Shown in pieces: positions 50,843-58,841 of a DNA stretch of 64,000 nt (positions are counted from its first letter, which is position 1; the number at the start of each line of letters is the position of its first letter). The DNA is taken from NCBI RefSeq assembly GCF_024397915.1, contig NZ_CP073347.1, forward strand, positions 992,001-1,056,000. Direction: 5' to 3'. The translations under genes were made by a program, and so were the position numbers. The stretch comes from Marinobacterium rhizophilum. GTDB taxonomy: Bacteria; Pseudomonadota; Gammaproteobacteria; Pseudomonadales; Balneatricaceae. Under the pieces are notes generated by a model, which was given only the letters and a program-made list of their open reading frames with translations, ran no database searches and was not told the origin of the DNA.

Positions 50843-51292
50843 CTAAAACAACGCCGGCTGCACCTTCTTCATGTGCAGACCACGCTGCTCCTTGATGATG
50901 CGGTACACATGCTGGGTACTGATCTTGTAGCGGGCGGCCAGATCGTCGGGCACGATGCCGCGGTCGTGCCAGTCGCGGAACAACTCGACATCACGCACCG
51001 CCTGCTTGAAGCGATCGCCTTTTGGGATATACACATGGCGGCCACCGCAGTACATCGACTGTTCGGCCATCAGGGTATGGGCGATGCTTCTGGCTTCGTC
51101 GGCGCTGTAGCCCCGGCGCTGCATCGCAGCCTGGTAGATATCAATCAGGGCCGCCAAGTCGCGGGGCCACTTCTTGCGTACCTCATCGGGTATCTCGTCC
51201 AGGTGCTCCAGCAGGTCGTCGTTAAAGCTGTGATCGCCCAGCAGCTCCTGCTGCTCTTCCTCGCGGCGTGTTCTGGCGGGTTTATTCGACAT
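50843..51292 (-). CDS. mor: Mor-type transcription activator
   Basis: A 149-residue protein. The N-terminal half (DHSFNDDLLEHLDEIPDEVRKKWPRDLAALIDIYQAAMQRRG, then ARSIAHTLMAEQSMYCGGRHVYIPKGDRF) is the Mor dimerisation core, and the C-terminal VPDDLAARYKISTQHVYRIIKEQR is the helix-turn-helix. In Mu, Mor turns on the middle promoter and a related protein C the late promoters. No second family member is present here, so this one protein may activate late genes directly. The ATG at 51292 overlaps the gemA stop by 11 bases; the longer frame upstream is inside gemA. Confidence 0.9.
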   Translation of the reverse strand: MSNKPARTRREEEQQELLGDHSFNDDLLEHLDEIPDEVRKKWPRDLAALIDIYQAAMQRRGYSADEARSIAHTLMAEQSMYCGGRHVYIPKGDRFKQAVRDVELFRDWHDRGIVPDDLAARYKISTQHVYRIIKEQRGLHMKKVQPALF

Positions 51293-51776
51293 GGGGCAAC
51301 TCCTTGAAGGCACGGGCACGCCACTTTTTGAGCGCCTCCAGTACACGGGCAGCCAGCTGCTCATCACGCTGCAGCCATTCCAGCTTTTCCACACCCGCGC
51401 CGCCGTTGAGCTGGGCACTCATGCGCTTGGCATAAGCGGCGAGCGCGGCTTCGGAGCCATCGCGCACGATGCCGGCCTGGTGCATCTCGATCCAGATGGC
51501 CCGCATCACGTCGATCACCTGGCCTTTTGAGCGCGGGCTGTAGTAGCCCTGGCGGGTGGCGCCACTCCTGCGGCCACGGTGTTGCTTGAACCCCGCGTTC
51601 TCCAGCTGCTTGATCACCTGGTACAGCTCCGCCAATGCCATGTCGGAGCAACTGCGCTTGCCGGTGAGGTTCTGCAGCATGTCGCGGTAGGTGTCATCAT
51701 CCAGCCCCAGCTGCTTTTTGCCGATATGAATCTGCGCCAGGGCCGCTTTGCGGTTGTCTTTTTGCGGGTGTTTCAT
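51282..51776 (-). CDS. gemA: GemA-type (Mu Gp16) regulatory protein
   Basis: A 164-residue protein with the GemA family pattern: AALAQIHIGKKQLGLDDDTYRDMLQNLTGKRSCSDMALAELYQVIKQLE and the later GQVIDVMRAIWIEMHQAGIVRDGSEAALAAYAKRM. In Mu this early protein modulates host gene expression and DNA supercoiling. GAGG lies nine bases before the ATG at 51776. The noncoding repeat copy A ends about 29 bases upstream of this start. Confidence 0.88.
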   Translation of the reverse strand: MKHPQKDNRKAALAQIHIGKKQLGLDDDTYRDMLQNLTGKRSCSDMALAELYQVIKQLENAGFKQHRGRRSGATRQGYYSPRSKGQVIDVMRAIWIEMHQAGIVRDGSEAALAAYAKRMSAQLNGGAGVEKLEWLQRDEQLAARVLEALKKWRARAFKELPHVE

Positions 51777-51804
51777 GTCGTTTAAACCTCGATTAACGCG
51801 TTGC

Positions 51805-51998
51805 ATTGCAACCAAAAGCGCACTGCTGGAATTCGCTTTTGCGTTGCATTTTTAGGACTTTTTCCTAGGGCCTGATTGGCACCTGCCTGCTTTACTGCAA
51901 CTTAGACGCGAGCAGCGTCCCAATGGAATGCAGGCAGGCTTAGGATGGCCCGAAACATTCCACGCCGCGCCCGGCTTGAACCTCCAGGGCGCGGCGCC
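51805..51998. repeat. 194-bp noncoding tandem element, copy A
   Basis: Begins ATTGCAACCAAAAGCGCAC. It shares with copy B a conserved first block of about 75 bp (with GAATTCGCTTTTGCGTT and TTTTTAGGACTTT-TCCTAGGGCC) and a conserved last block of about 60 bp (with GGATGGCCCGAA, ATTCCACGCCGCGCCCGGC and GGGCGCGGCG). The last block forms a GCCGCGCCC/GGGCGCGGC stem. The middle carries CCTGCCTGC paired with GCAGGCAGG. Confidence 0.8.
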
Positions 51999-52022
51999 TT
52001 GGCTCACCTATCCCTATCCATG

Positions 52023-52216
52023 ATTGCAACCCAAAGTGCACTGCCTGAATTCGCTTTTGCGTTACATTTTTAGGACTTTCTCCTAGGGCCAGATCAGCGT
52101 CTGGCTGCTTAACTGCATGGCAGACGCTCCATCGTCCCAACGGAATGGGGGAAGGCCACGGATGGCCCGAAGCATTCCACGCCGCGCCCGGCCTAAGTCT
52201 CCTGGGCGCGGCGACC
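52023..52216. repeat. 194-bp noncoding tandem element, copy B
   Basis: Same length as copy A and 24 bp from it. The outer blocks are nearly identical. The middle differs in sequence but again forms a stem, AGCGTCTG with CAGACGCT. Preserved outer blocks, preserved length and a different but still pairing middle suggest a structured RNA or repeated binding platform rather than a coding remnant. Confidence 0.8.
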
Positions 52217-52257
52217 CTTACAGCCCTCCTCTATTGCCTCCACTGCCGTTTACTACT

Positions 52258-52884
52258 TCAAAGCGCGGCCAGATCCAGCGAGATAGGCCGGAACTGATCA
52301 TCCGGCCCCACGCGCTCATACAGGCGGATATAGGTCTTGCTGCCGGTCACCTGGATACTGTCGGCAATGGCATCCATGGCCTGGCGCCACTGCACATCCT
52401 CAATGGCCAGGCGGCGCAGACCCAACACCCGGCCTGTACTGATCTTGCCTTCCTTGTCGACCTGAAAAGCGTGGGTTACCAGCGCCCGGATCTCGGCTGC
52501 CGAGCCCTGGGCCCAGCGGTTGATGCACTGGTCGATGAGTTCCTTGGCGACCTGCAGGCGTTCGTCAAACACCAGGTTCTCGCTGATGGCGCGCTGGATC
52601 TTGTAGCGACCATCGAAACTGGTGAGGGTGACGTTGCCCTTCTTGCCGCCCACCTGCACGTCGTAACGCTCGGCGCCGAGGTCGATAAAGGCTTCGATAT
52701 CGCCCAGGGTTGCGAGTTTGAACTCCGCCATGGCCCGCTGCAGGGCCAGCGCTTTACCGACAATCTCGCCCACCAGGTCGTTGCGGGTGAGGTCGATTTC
52801 ATCGATCTTTGATACCGGCACCAGGCGCCCGGCCTGGTCTTCCAGGTAGCCTTCTGGAATGTGCTGCTGTACGGCGGTGTTCAT
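52258..52884 (-). CDS. DUF3164 family phage early protein
   Basis: A 208-residue protein from the ATG at 52884, preceded by GAGGA at seven bases. GYLEDQAGRLVPVSKIDEIDLTRNDLVGEIVGKALALQ, GGKKGNVTLTSFDGRYKIQRAIS, LVFDERLQVAKELIDQCINRWA and a late GSKTYIRLYERVG are typical of DUF3164, common in the early region of Mu-like phages. Function is unknown; a role in DNA handling is often supposed. The start overlaps the stop of the preceding gene (ATGA). Confidence 0.87.
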   Translation of the reverse strand: MNTAVQQHIPEGYLEDQAGRLVPVSKIDEIDLTRNDLVGEIVGKALALQRAMAEFKLATLGDIEAFIDLGAERYDVQVGGKKGNVTLTSFDGRYKIQRAISENLVFDERLQVAKELIDQCINRWAQGSAAEIRALVTHAFQVDKEGKISTGRVLGLRRLAIEDVQWRQAMDAIADSIQVTGSKTYIRLYERVGPDDQFRPISLDLAAL

Positions 52885-53198
52885 GCGCTGATCCTCTGCT
52901 GGTTGCTTGCCTGTTGCTCTTCGGCCACTCGCTTGCACAACCCCAGCAGCTCGCGGTGGGGTATCGCAAAGGTGGTGCCGTTAAATGCCATCTGATCGAT
53001 CACCTCGCACAGGATGGCGCGGGTGGTGCTGCCGTTGTCGTACCGGTCCAGGGCGGCGTTCACCTCCTCCTCGGGCACCTGCCTGGCACGCGCCAGCTCG
53101 CAGGTGCCGCCCCCTGCCCGCAGGCTGTGCTGCAGCACCAGGCGGCCGTGAATGAACGATTTACCCAAATCAACGATGTAGTACTGAACTGCTGCCAT
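52881..53198 (-). CDS. Phage early protein, function unknown
   Basis: A 105-residue protein (MAAVQYYIVDLGKSFIHGRLVLQHSLRAGGGTCELARARQVPEEEVNAALDRYDNG). No family recognised. An alpha/beta start is followed by a helical, charged second half with VIDQMAFNG and LCKRVAEEQQAS. AGGAA lies seven bases before the ATG. It is packed between two early genes and coupled to the DUF3164 gene by a four-base overlap, so it is surely translated. Confidence 0.7.
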   Translation of the reverse strand: MAAVQYYIVDLGKSFIHGRLVLQHSLRAGGGTCELARARQVPEEEVNAALDRYDNGSTTRAILCEVIDQMAFNGTTFAIPHRELLGLCKRVAEEQQASNQQRISA

Positions 53199-53214
53199 GA
53201 TTCTGTTCCTTCAG

Positions 53215-53481
53215 TTAGTTGCGTTCGATCCAGCGCACCTGGCAATCACTCACCAGCGCCACCCGCTCGCACTGGCGCCGGCCGTTCTTGTTGATCCACT
53301 TGCTGACCGCGTGCTGCAATTTCTGGCACGCCCGCCCTTCGATAATCTCGATCAGTGGCCAGGGGCCATCGATGCTGATCGCGGTTACCGTCAGGCCATT
53401 GGTTTCCAGTACATTCACCGCGCGCGTCGCCCTTACCAGCTTCTCCTTGATGTGCTGGTTCTGAATGTTCATGCCCGTCAT
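53215..53481 (-). CDS. Phage early protein, function unknown
   Basis: An 88-residue protein (MTGMNIQNQHIKEKLVRATRAVNVLETNGLTVTAISIDGPWPLIEII, ending ERVALVSDCQVRWIERN). Its ATG overlaps the preceding TGA (TGATG) and GGAGAG lies upstream. The pattern of a helix, two strands and a helix with IDGPWPLIEI suggests a small alpha/beta protein. No function is assigned. Confidence 0.7.
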   Translation of the reverse strand: MTGMNIQNQHIKEKLVRATRAVNVLETNGLTVTAISIDGPWPLIEIIEGRACQKLQHAVSKWINKNGRRQCERVALVSDCQVRWIERN

Positions 53482-53999
53482 CACTTGCTCTCCTTGTGCT
53501 GCATCTGCCAGAGCAGCAGGTTGTACTGGGTGGCGATACGGCTTAGCTCACGCTCCAGCAGTTCCACGTTTTTGCGATCATTGTCGCCGGCCATGCGCCG
53601 GCAGAACGCGATCTGGTCATCCGTTTGATAGGGCCGCAGGCCGGTGTCTGACTGCTGCACGGCGCCGCGCTGCGCTTTGGCGGTCGCCTCCAGTTTCGAG
53701 TGCAGACACCCCGCCCGACAGGCGCGATACAGCCGCACCCGCTGGGGGTTGGTGGCCGAAAACGGCCGTTGCTGGTGTGCCTCGCACTCATGTATCGGGA
53801 TGATGCCAAGCACCGGGCATTCGACCGTCCGGTCCATGTAGTGCCCTTCCACCTTGCGGCGCAGATCCGCAGGCTCTGCCGGGTATTTCCCGCTGAGCAC
53901 CTGGCTGATCATGGTCTTGCTGACTCCCAGTTCCTGCGCCACGCGGCTCTGGGAGCTGCTCGCGACCTGCTTGCGCAGTACTTCCAGCCAATCACTCAT
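53481..53999 (-). CDS. Early regulator with XRE-like helix-turn-helix and Cys/His cluster
   Basis: A 172-residue protein. The start at 53999 has AAGGAGG at the right distance. Residues 9-40 (LRKQVASSSQSRVAQELGVSKTMISQVLSGKYP) are a Cro/CI-type helix-turn-helix. A cysteine-rich part follows (CPVLGIIPIHECEAHQQRPF and YRACRAGC) that may bind zinc. The C-terminus is helical. It belongs to a type often found downstream of MuB in Mu-like phages. It may regulate early genes. It overlaps the preceding gene by eight bases. Confidence 0.75.
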   Translation of the reverse strand: MSDWLEVLRKQVASSSQSRVAQELGVSKTMISQVLSGKYPAEPADLRRKVEGHYMDRTVECPVLGIIPIHECEAHQQRPFSATNPQRVRLYRACRAGCLHSKLEATAKAQRGAVQQSDTGLRPYQTDDQIAFCRRMAGDNDRKNVELLERELSRIATQYNLLLWQMQHKESK

Positions 54000-54573
54000 G
54001 CTCTGCCTCCTTGTAGGGGTACAGGGTGTTACGGGCCGGGCAAAAAACACCATCATTGCGCACGACCGGGTGCGGATGGCCGGCATCGACATTGAGCCGG
54101 AAGATTGCAAACTCGCCATCCTGTGCCGCATGGCGCTTTATCTTGCGTACCAGCCCCGCCCGCTCCAGCCGCTTGATGTAGGCACTGCAAGTGACATAAG
54201 CCGTTTGGGCGGTTGCCGACACTTCATTCAGCGTGAAGGTGCGTAGAATGCGGCAGCTGTTCCAGATGCGTTGCCGGGCTGTATTCGGCTTGCGCGAGGT
54301 CCTGACCCTATAGCCTGCGCGAGCGCCGGGCTGGTCAAAGACCAGCGGTGTGGCGTCGAGCAGATAATAGAGGGTCGGCAAAGGGCCTCGCCCATAGCGC
54401 CAGACCTTGAGGCGGCGTTTTTCCAGCAGGAAACTGAGGAACCGCTTAGCCGTATGCAGGTTCAATCCGGTTGCTGCCGCCATCTGCTGAGCACTAAAAC
54501 TCCGCGCGCCAGCGGGCAGAGATTCCCGGCTCTCGATGATCCATTTCCATGCTTTGCGTCGTGCCTGACTCAC
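53992..54573 (-). CDS. Early protein with two winged-helix-like segments
   Basis: A 193-residue protein from the GTG at 54573, with TGAGGA eight bases upstream and ten bases after the MuB stop. FSAQQMAAATGLNLHTAKRFLSFLLEKRRLKVW and FTLNEVSATAQTAYVTCSAYIKRLERAGLVRKIKR each look like a winged helix-turn-helix (three helices ending in a basic strand). It should bind DNA and may regulate early transcription or replication. Family not recognised. A longer frame upstream lies inside MuB and was rejected. Confidence 0.72.
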   Translation of the reverse strand: MSQARRKAWKWIIESRESLPAGARSFSAQQMAAATGLNLHTAKRFLSFLLEKRRLKVWRYGRGPLPTLYYLLDATPLVFDQPGARAGYRVRTSRKPNTARQRIWNSCRILRTFTLNEVSATAQTAYVTCSAYIKRLERAGLVRKIKRHAAQDGEFAIFRLNVDAGHPHPVVRNDGVFCPARNTLYPYKEAEHE

Positions 54574-54583
54574 GTTGCAGTCC

Positions 54584-55300
54584 TCAGGCCACTTGCCGGC
54601 GCAGTCCATGGAAAGGCTGATCGCCCCAATGCTCCAGGGTGACAACATCGAGGTCGTTGGCACGGGCCAGCTTCTCGATCTGTGCCAGGCCGATGGTGAT
54701 GCGGCGCATCTCACCGCAGGCCGCCTGGCGCAGCTGTTCCAGCAACTCTGCCTCTGCGCGGATACCGCCTGCCAGCATGCAGTCGGCCATCACGATGACG
54801 TCGTCCAGATCTGCAGGGCGAAACTCCACCCACTCGCTGATACGATTGAAGAACTGCTTGCGGCTGCTGATGCGTTTGGCGATCTGGTCCATGCCGATCA
54901 GCACCACCGGCACCTCGGTGGCGTCGTACAAGTCGCGGATGGACTCCAGCAGCTTGATATCGCCCATGAGGTAGTCGGCCTCATCGATAAACAGCGGGCG
55001 CTCGTACATGCTCATCTGCTCGATGATGTAATCCACCATGCGGGCGTTGCGGCTCATTGGCTGGGCGCCGAGTTCAGAGACTATGCGGCCCAACAGGCTG
55101 GACGACGTATCGTTGGCCCGGGCGCGCACCAGTACGCCGTTCACCTGGTTGAACAGGTAGGCCACCGAGGTGGTCTTCCCGAAGCCTGTGGGCCCGTGGA
55201 TCAGCCCGATACCCGGCACCCCGTAGGATCGGTTATAGAGTGAATCGAACGCATTCTGCGTGGCAATCACGTTTTTCACCGGTGCGACTATCGCTTTCAT
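54584..55300 (-). CDS. MuB-type transposition ATPase
   Basis: A 238-residue AAA+ protein. Walker A is GPTGFGKT (residues 36-43) and Walker B FIDEADYL (104-111); a sensor region follows with VPVVLIGMDQIAKRIS. It should form ATP-dependent filaments on target DNA, choose the target and stimulate the transposase. It is shorter than Mu B (312 residues) because the N-terminal DNA-binding region is missing, as in several non-coliphage relatives. GGGAGAG lies upstream of the ATG. Confidence 0.92.
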   Translation of the reverse strand: MKAIVAPVKNVIATQNAFDSLYNRSYGVPGIGLIHGPTGFGKTTSVAYLFNQVNGVLVRARANDTSSSLLGRIVSELGAQPMSRNARMVDYIIEQMSMYERPLFIDEADYLMGDIKLLESIRDLYDATEVPVVLIGMDQIAKRISSRKQFFNRISEWVEFRPADLDDVIVMADCMLAGGIRAEAELLEQLRQAACGEMRRITIGLAQIEKLARANDLDVVTLEHWGDQPFHGLRRQVA

Positions 55301-55390
55301 CTGCTACTCTCCCTGATGTTTGGCAGGCCCGCTTTTGATAGGGTTGAGCCCGCTGAATGTTGGCCTTTTGGCCACTCTCCGTGGCGCGCT

Positions 55391-57619
55391 TCAGCTGCTC
55401 TTGTGCTGTTTGCGCGCCATGATTTCTTCGATCTGTTTGCCACCAAAGCGGTTATGCCGCTTGTACTCCACCAGGTAGGCCTGTTCTTTCTCGGTCAGCT
55501 CACGCTGCAGCGATTGCTCGGCCAGCAGCCGCGCCTTGTCGTGCTCGTTGCGCACCAGCAAGCCCTGTTGCTGGGCTACGGCAGCCTGCTTGGCTTCCAT
55601 CGCCTCGCGCTGGCGTTTGAGGTGGGCAATCTCGGCTTCGGAATACTGCGGTTCATGGGGTTGGCGCAGCCGATCGGCGGTCTGGCTCAGGGCTGCGATG
55701 GCCTCGTTGTTATGCTCGCGGCTCGGCTGCGGGAACAGCGCCAGGCCCTTGGCTTTGTCGGTGAAGTGGTCAATGGCATCCTGGTGCAGGCCGTCCACAC
55801 CAAAGGTCTTGGCCAGCTCTTTCATCTCGCGGCGGAAGGAGCGCAGCGCCTTGGCGTCTTCGCGCTTCTTGGCGCGGAAGGCATCCGGGCTTACGCCCTG
55901 CCCGATCATGCGCACATCCACCGCTTCCACCCGTAGATCCCAGTTGCCCTGGCGGTAGAGGAAGGCGCGACCCACGTCGTTCGGGTCCAGGAACACTTCC
56001 ACTTTCTGGCCTTTCCATTCGTGATTCATCAGCTCCGGCGCGCTGTATTCGAGCCCGCCACACTTGATCCGGCCTTTCAGTACCCGGGCGCTACCGGCCT
56101 GGTTCAGCAGTACATCCAGCGCGCCTTCGTCATTCACTGCCCAGGGTCTGTAGCCGCTGTCGGCGTACTTCTGGAACGGGCTGATGCCCTTCATGCCCTC
56201 GCCCTGGTGTGGGCGGTGGTGGTAATACGCATCCAGCCAGTTATCCAGAAACGCCTGCAGTTCTTCGCGGGTTAAACGCAGGTTAAAGCCTTCTTTTTCA
56301 GCCTCGCTCTGGCGCTTTTCGGCCAGGCGCTGGGCGAAGTGTTTGGCGGCCTCGATCACTTCCCGGTCTGCCACGTTGTGGCCGATATAGCTGGGCAGCA
56401 GCTCGACAATGCTGTGGCTGAGGGTGCGGAAAAAACGCTCGATAAAGGGCTTCTCCCAGCCGCTGTAGGGGTTGGCGCGCTCCTGGTTAATGCCCAGCAG
56501 GTTGAATACCCCGGTGGTGCGCCGGCTCACGTAGTCGCTGCCGTTGTCGGTCTTGGCGATGCCGCCCTCGTTGAGCGTGCCCCAGTCGAGCAGAGTCTTG
56601 CGCAGCAGCAGGCAGATGCCTTCTGAGTCTGATGTCGGACTCACGATCATTTTCACGCGGCGGGTAAAGCAGTCGATCACCGCGATAATCGAGTGGCGGC
56701 CTTCTTTGAGCATCGCATCGACCGGCGTGGAGTCGAACTCCCAGATATCGTTCGGCTGGCTCATCCAGGGGTAGGCCTGTTCCACTGCGCTGCGGTATTT
56801 GCTGTTGTAGCGATTCGGGTCTGTTACGTAGGCGATGGCAGCCTGGTTGTCTGCACTCCATTGCACCACCCAGCGGCGAATGCTGGAGGCACTGGGGATC
56901 TTCCAGCCCAGCCCGTTCTTGGCGCTGTGCACCTCCAGCAGCTCGCGCAGGTGGCAGGTTTTGCCCGCCAGATGTGGCTTGCTGGTGATGATCGCCCGCA
57001 GGAAGTCGCCCATCTGCGGCTGCACATCGATCTTGCTTTGCACGGCGCTTTTGTAGCGTCCGGCCAGTGCCGCAGCGCCGTCTTCATCCAGGGTTTTCTG
57101 CCAGCGTCGCAGGCTCATCCAGGACACCGTTGCGACGGTCTCGTACACCCAGCCGGGCAGTTGCAGGTTCTGTGCGCAGTACGCCTTGGCAAAGGCTTTC
57201 TCCCCCGCCACCTGCTGGCGGGAACGCATGTAGGGCGCCACAAATGCGGTGCCAGCCTGCAGAATCAGCAAGCGTGCCTCGGCCCGCTTGCGCGCTGTTT
57301 CCGGCAGATTGATCAGCTGCTTCAAACCGCTGGCCTGGGCATCCTTGGACACCCGCTTGCGGGCGGTCTGGTCCAGCTCCACCGTCGCCCGGGCCTGTAT
57401 GGCAATCGGAGACTGCGCAGCGGTTTCTGCATCCCGACGGGCCAGCGCGTACTGCGTTTCTTGCGGCAGTGCGTCAATGTGATATTCCAGGCCTTTGCCC
57501 TTCTCACGCTTGCGGTTGATCCAGCTGTCTTTCTTGGCTCGGCGAATCACGCCACTTTTGCTTGCCGGCAGGCCGTCAGCGCCCGCCAGCTCATCGGCGG
57601 TAAACCATTCTTTAGCCAT
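55391..57619 (-). CDS. MuA-type DDE transposase
   Basis: A 742-residue transposase. The N-terminal Mu DNA-binding domain starts at WFTADELAGADGLPASKSGVIRRAKKDSWINRK. The catalytic core has D296 (WEFDSTPVDAML), D358 (KTDNGSDYVS) and E394 (KPFIERFFRTLSH), matching D269, D336 and E392 of Mu. The C-terminal part (LRVEAVDVRMIGQGVSPDAFRAKKREDAKAL and onward) carries the MuB-contact region. It cuts and joins prophage ends in integration and replication. Its ATG overlaps the TAA of the Ner-like gene (TAATG). Confidence 0.96.
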   Translation of the reverse strand: MAKEWFTADELAGADGLPASKSGVIRRAKKDSWINRKREKGKGLEYHIDALPQETQYALARRDAETAAQSPIAIQARATVELDQTARKRVSKDAQASGLKQLINLPETARKRAEARLLILQAGTAFVAPYMRSRQQVAGEKAFAKAYCAQNLQLPGWVYETVATVSWMSLRRWQKTLDEDGAAALAGRYKSAVQSKIDVQPQMGDFLRAIITSKPHLAGKTCHLRELLEVHSAKNGLGWKIPSASSIRRWVVQWSADNQAAIAYVTDPNRYNSKYRSAVEQAYPWMSQPNDIWEFDSTPVDAMLKEGRHSIIAVIDCFTRRVKMIVSPTSDSEGICLLLRKTLLDWGTLNEGGIAKTDNGSDYVSRRTTGVFNLLGINQERANPYSGWEKPFIERFFRTLSHSIVELLPSYIGHNVADREVIEAAKHFAQRLAEKRQSEAEKEGFNLRLTREELQAFLDNWLDAYYHHRPHQGEGMKGISPFQKYADSGYRPWAVNDEGALDVLLNQAGSARVLKGRIKCGGLEYSAPELMNHEWKGQKVEVFLDPNDVGRAFLYRQGNWDLRVEAVDVRMIGQGVSPDAFRAKKREDAKALRSFRREMKELAKTFGVDGLHQDAIDHFTDKAKGLALFPQPSREHNNEAIAALSQTADRLRQPHEPQYSEAEIAHLKRQREAMEAKQAAVAQQQGLLVRNEHDKARLLAEQSLQRELTEKEQAYLVEYKRHNRFGGKQIEEIMARKQHKSS

Positions 57620-58005
57620 TAGCTGCCACTCCCTGCATCGGTACCCAGGAGCGCTTCAAACACGGCCGCTTTGCTGGGACCACATGGCTGTTCTGCGGTA
57701 TGCTTAGCCTCAGATCGAGCGCGGTACTTAATACGTACGCCGTCGATGTCATAGCGCGTAGGCCAGATCACCGCTGCTGGCACCTCAATGCCCCAGCTAA
57801 TGACGGTCTCGCCTAGTTCGCTTTGACGCTGACGAGCACTCTTGACCAGCGTGTATCGGCTAATGCCTTTGTCTGGATGCTCTGCATTCCAGGCGCGGGC
57901 CAGTCCGGCATAGCTGCCAAAGCGGCGTTTTACGGCACTCTCGATCTCTGTGTAATGCCAGTCGTTGGCGCGGCTGGCATTTTTTAGGCTGTGTAATGTC
58001 TTCAT
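57619..58005 (-). CDS. Ner-like early regulator
   Basis: A 128-residue protein from the ATG at 58005. Residues 10-50 (RANDWHYTEIESAVKRRFGSYAGLARAWNAEHPDKGISRYTLVK) match the Nlp/Ner DNA-binding family. The C-terminal part extends beyond the 75 residues of Mu Ner. It should repress early and repressor promoters during lytic growth by binding the repeats in the divergent spacer. A frame extension to 58113 runs through those repeats and was rejected. Confidence 0.85.
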   Translation of the reverse strand: MKTLHSLKNASRANDWHYTEIESAVKRRFGSYAGLARAWNAEHPDKGISRYTLVKSARQRQSELGETVISWGIEVPAAVIWPTRYDIDGVRIKYRARSEAKHTAEQPCGPSKAAVFEALLGTDAGSGS

Positions 58006-58021
58006 GTGGACAAAGATAACG

Positions 58022-58053
58022 CACGTTCGTACGAATAACAACACGTTCGTGCG
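58022..58053. promoter_or_regulatory. Operator pair in the repressor/ner spacer
   Basis: CACGTTCGTACG (58022-58033) recurs as CACGTTCGTGCG (58042-58053), exactly 20 bp or two helical turns apart. The first overlaps the palindrome TTCGTACGAA. They lie in the divergent 123-bp spacer and are good candidates for Ner or repressor binding. Confidence 0.6.
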
Positions 58054-58128
58054 CGTCATTTGCGCCTGCGTTTGCATACGCCGGCTAAAAATATTTTTGT
58101 TCAATAAATACAAAGGGTTACAAAGATA

Positions 58129-58605
58129 GTGACCAGTAAGATCAAAAGTGACGCCGCGGTCACATTCACTGATTCTGAAAGTGACGGCTTCGAAATACGC
58201 ATTGCCGAGCTGATCACGCTGGCTGGCAGCGTGTCGAAGCTCGCACGTATGGCCGGTATTTCAGAATCTGTCGTACGAAAGTGGCGAGATGGTAAATCCG
58301 ACCCATCCAGGCTGAACTTGGTAGCCCTGTCGGAAGCCACCGGCGTGGCGATCGCCTGGCTCACCAAAGGTGAAGGCCCCATGCGGCCAGACGAAGCAGC
58401 TCCTGCGCTGCCAGCTGACTTCGACCGCGCATTCTTTGCGCGTGTGCTCACGGGTATAGAGAGGGGTATCCAGGAAAGCGGGCACCAGTTGGCACCAGAC
58501 AAGAAGATCGAGCTGGCCTTTGCGCTCTATGACATTTTTCGGGAAAGTGACAAAGAGCCCAGCACCGCTACAATACTGCCCTTCTTGAGAGTAGGAGCTA
58601 AGTAG
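58129..58605 (+). CDS. Mu c-like lysogeny repressor
   Basis: A 158-residue protein. Residues 26-80 form an XRE-like helix-turn-helix (ELITLAGSVSKLARMAGISESVVRKWRDGKSDPSRLNLVALSEATGVAIAWL). A helical C-terminal part (FARVLTGIERGIQESG, DKKIELAFALYDIFRES) probably dimerises. It is divergent from the early operon, the position of the repressor in Mu-like prophages. It starts with GTG. A 49-residue gene follows on the same transcript. Confidence 0.85.
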   Translation: MTSKIKSDAAVTFTDSESDGFEIRIAELITLAGSVSKLARMAGISESVVRKWRDGKSDPSRLNLVALSEATGVAIAWLTKGEGPMRPDEAAPALPADFDRAFFARVLTGIERGIQESGHQLAPDKKIELAFALYDIFRESDKEPSTATILPFLRVGAK

Positions 58606-58613
58606 GGAGCGTT

Positions 58614-58763
58614 ATGGAACAACGTATTGCCGAGGCTATAAAGGCCGCGTTCGGCGACCAGGGACAGCGTGAGGCTGCGGCAAACAATAGCCAAAACACC
58701 AGCATCACAATCAACGGTGACATCACTATCCAGGTCACCGTTAAAAAAAAGAAAGCAGATTAA
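58614..58763 (+). CDS. 49-residue companion of the repressor, function unknown
   Basis: GGGAG lies five bases before the ATG, eight bases after the repressor stop. The protein has a helical start (EQRIAEAIKAAFGDQGQREAA), then NNSQNTSITINGDITIQVTV, an alternating beta-strand pattern, and a basic end KKKKAD. It is too short for most gene finders. Being translated from the repressor transcript it may act in maintenance of lysogeny or superinfection immunity. No family recognised. Confidence 0.65.
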   Translation: MEQRIAEAIKAAFGDQGQREAAANNSQNTSITINGDITIQVTVKKKKAD

Positions 58764-58796
58764 ACGTAAAACCGTGACTTGAAGCCTGTGTAAACA

Positions 58797-58841
58797 GAAA
58801 AGCCACCCAATCTATACGATTCGGTGGCTCCTTGGCTTTTT
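58797..58841 (+). terminator. Terminator of the repressor operon
   Basis: AGCCACC (58801-58807) pairs with GGTGGCT (58823-58829), and a nested alternative AAAAGCCA pairs with TGGCTTTT ending in a T run. It lies about 35 bases after the 49-residue gene and before the phage left end. Confidence 0.6.

Noticed and set aside
52117..52812. Plus-strand frame over repeat copy B and the DUF3164 gene
   Set aside because: It is antisense to a well-supported gene; the shared MAR-IPRRAR-like start only reflects the DNA repeat.
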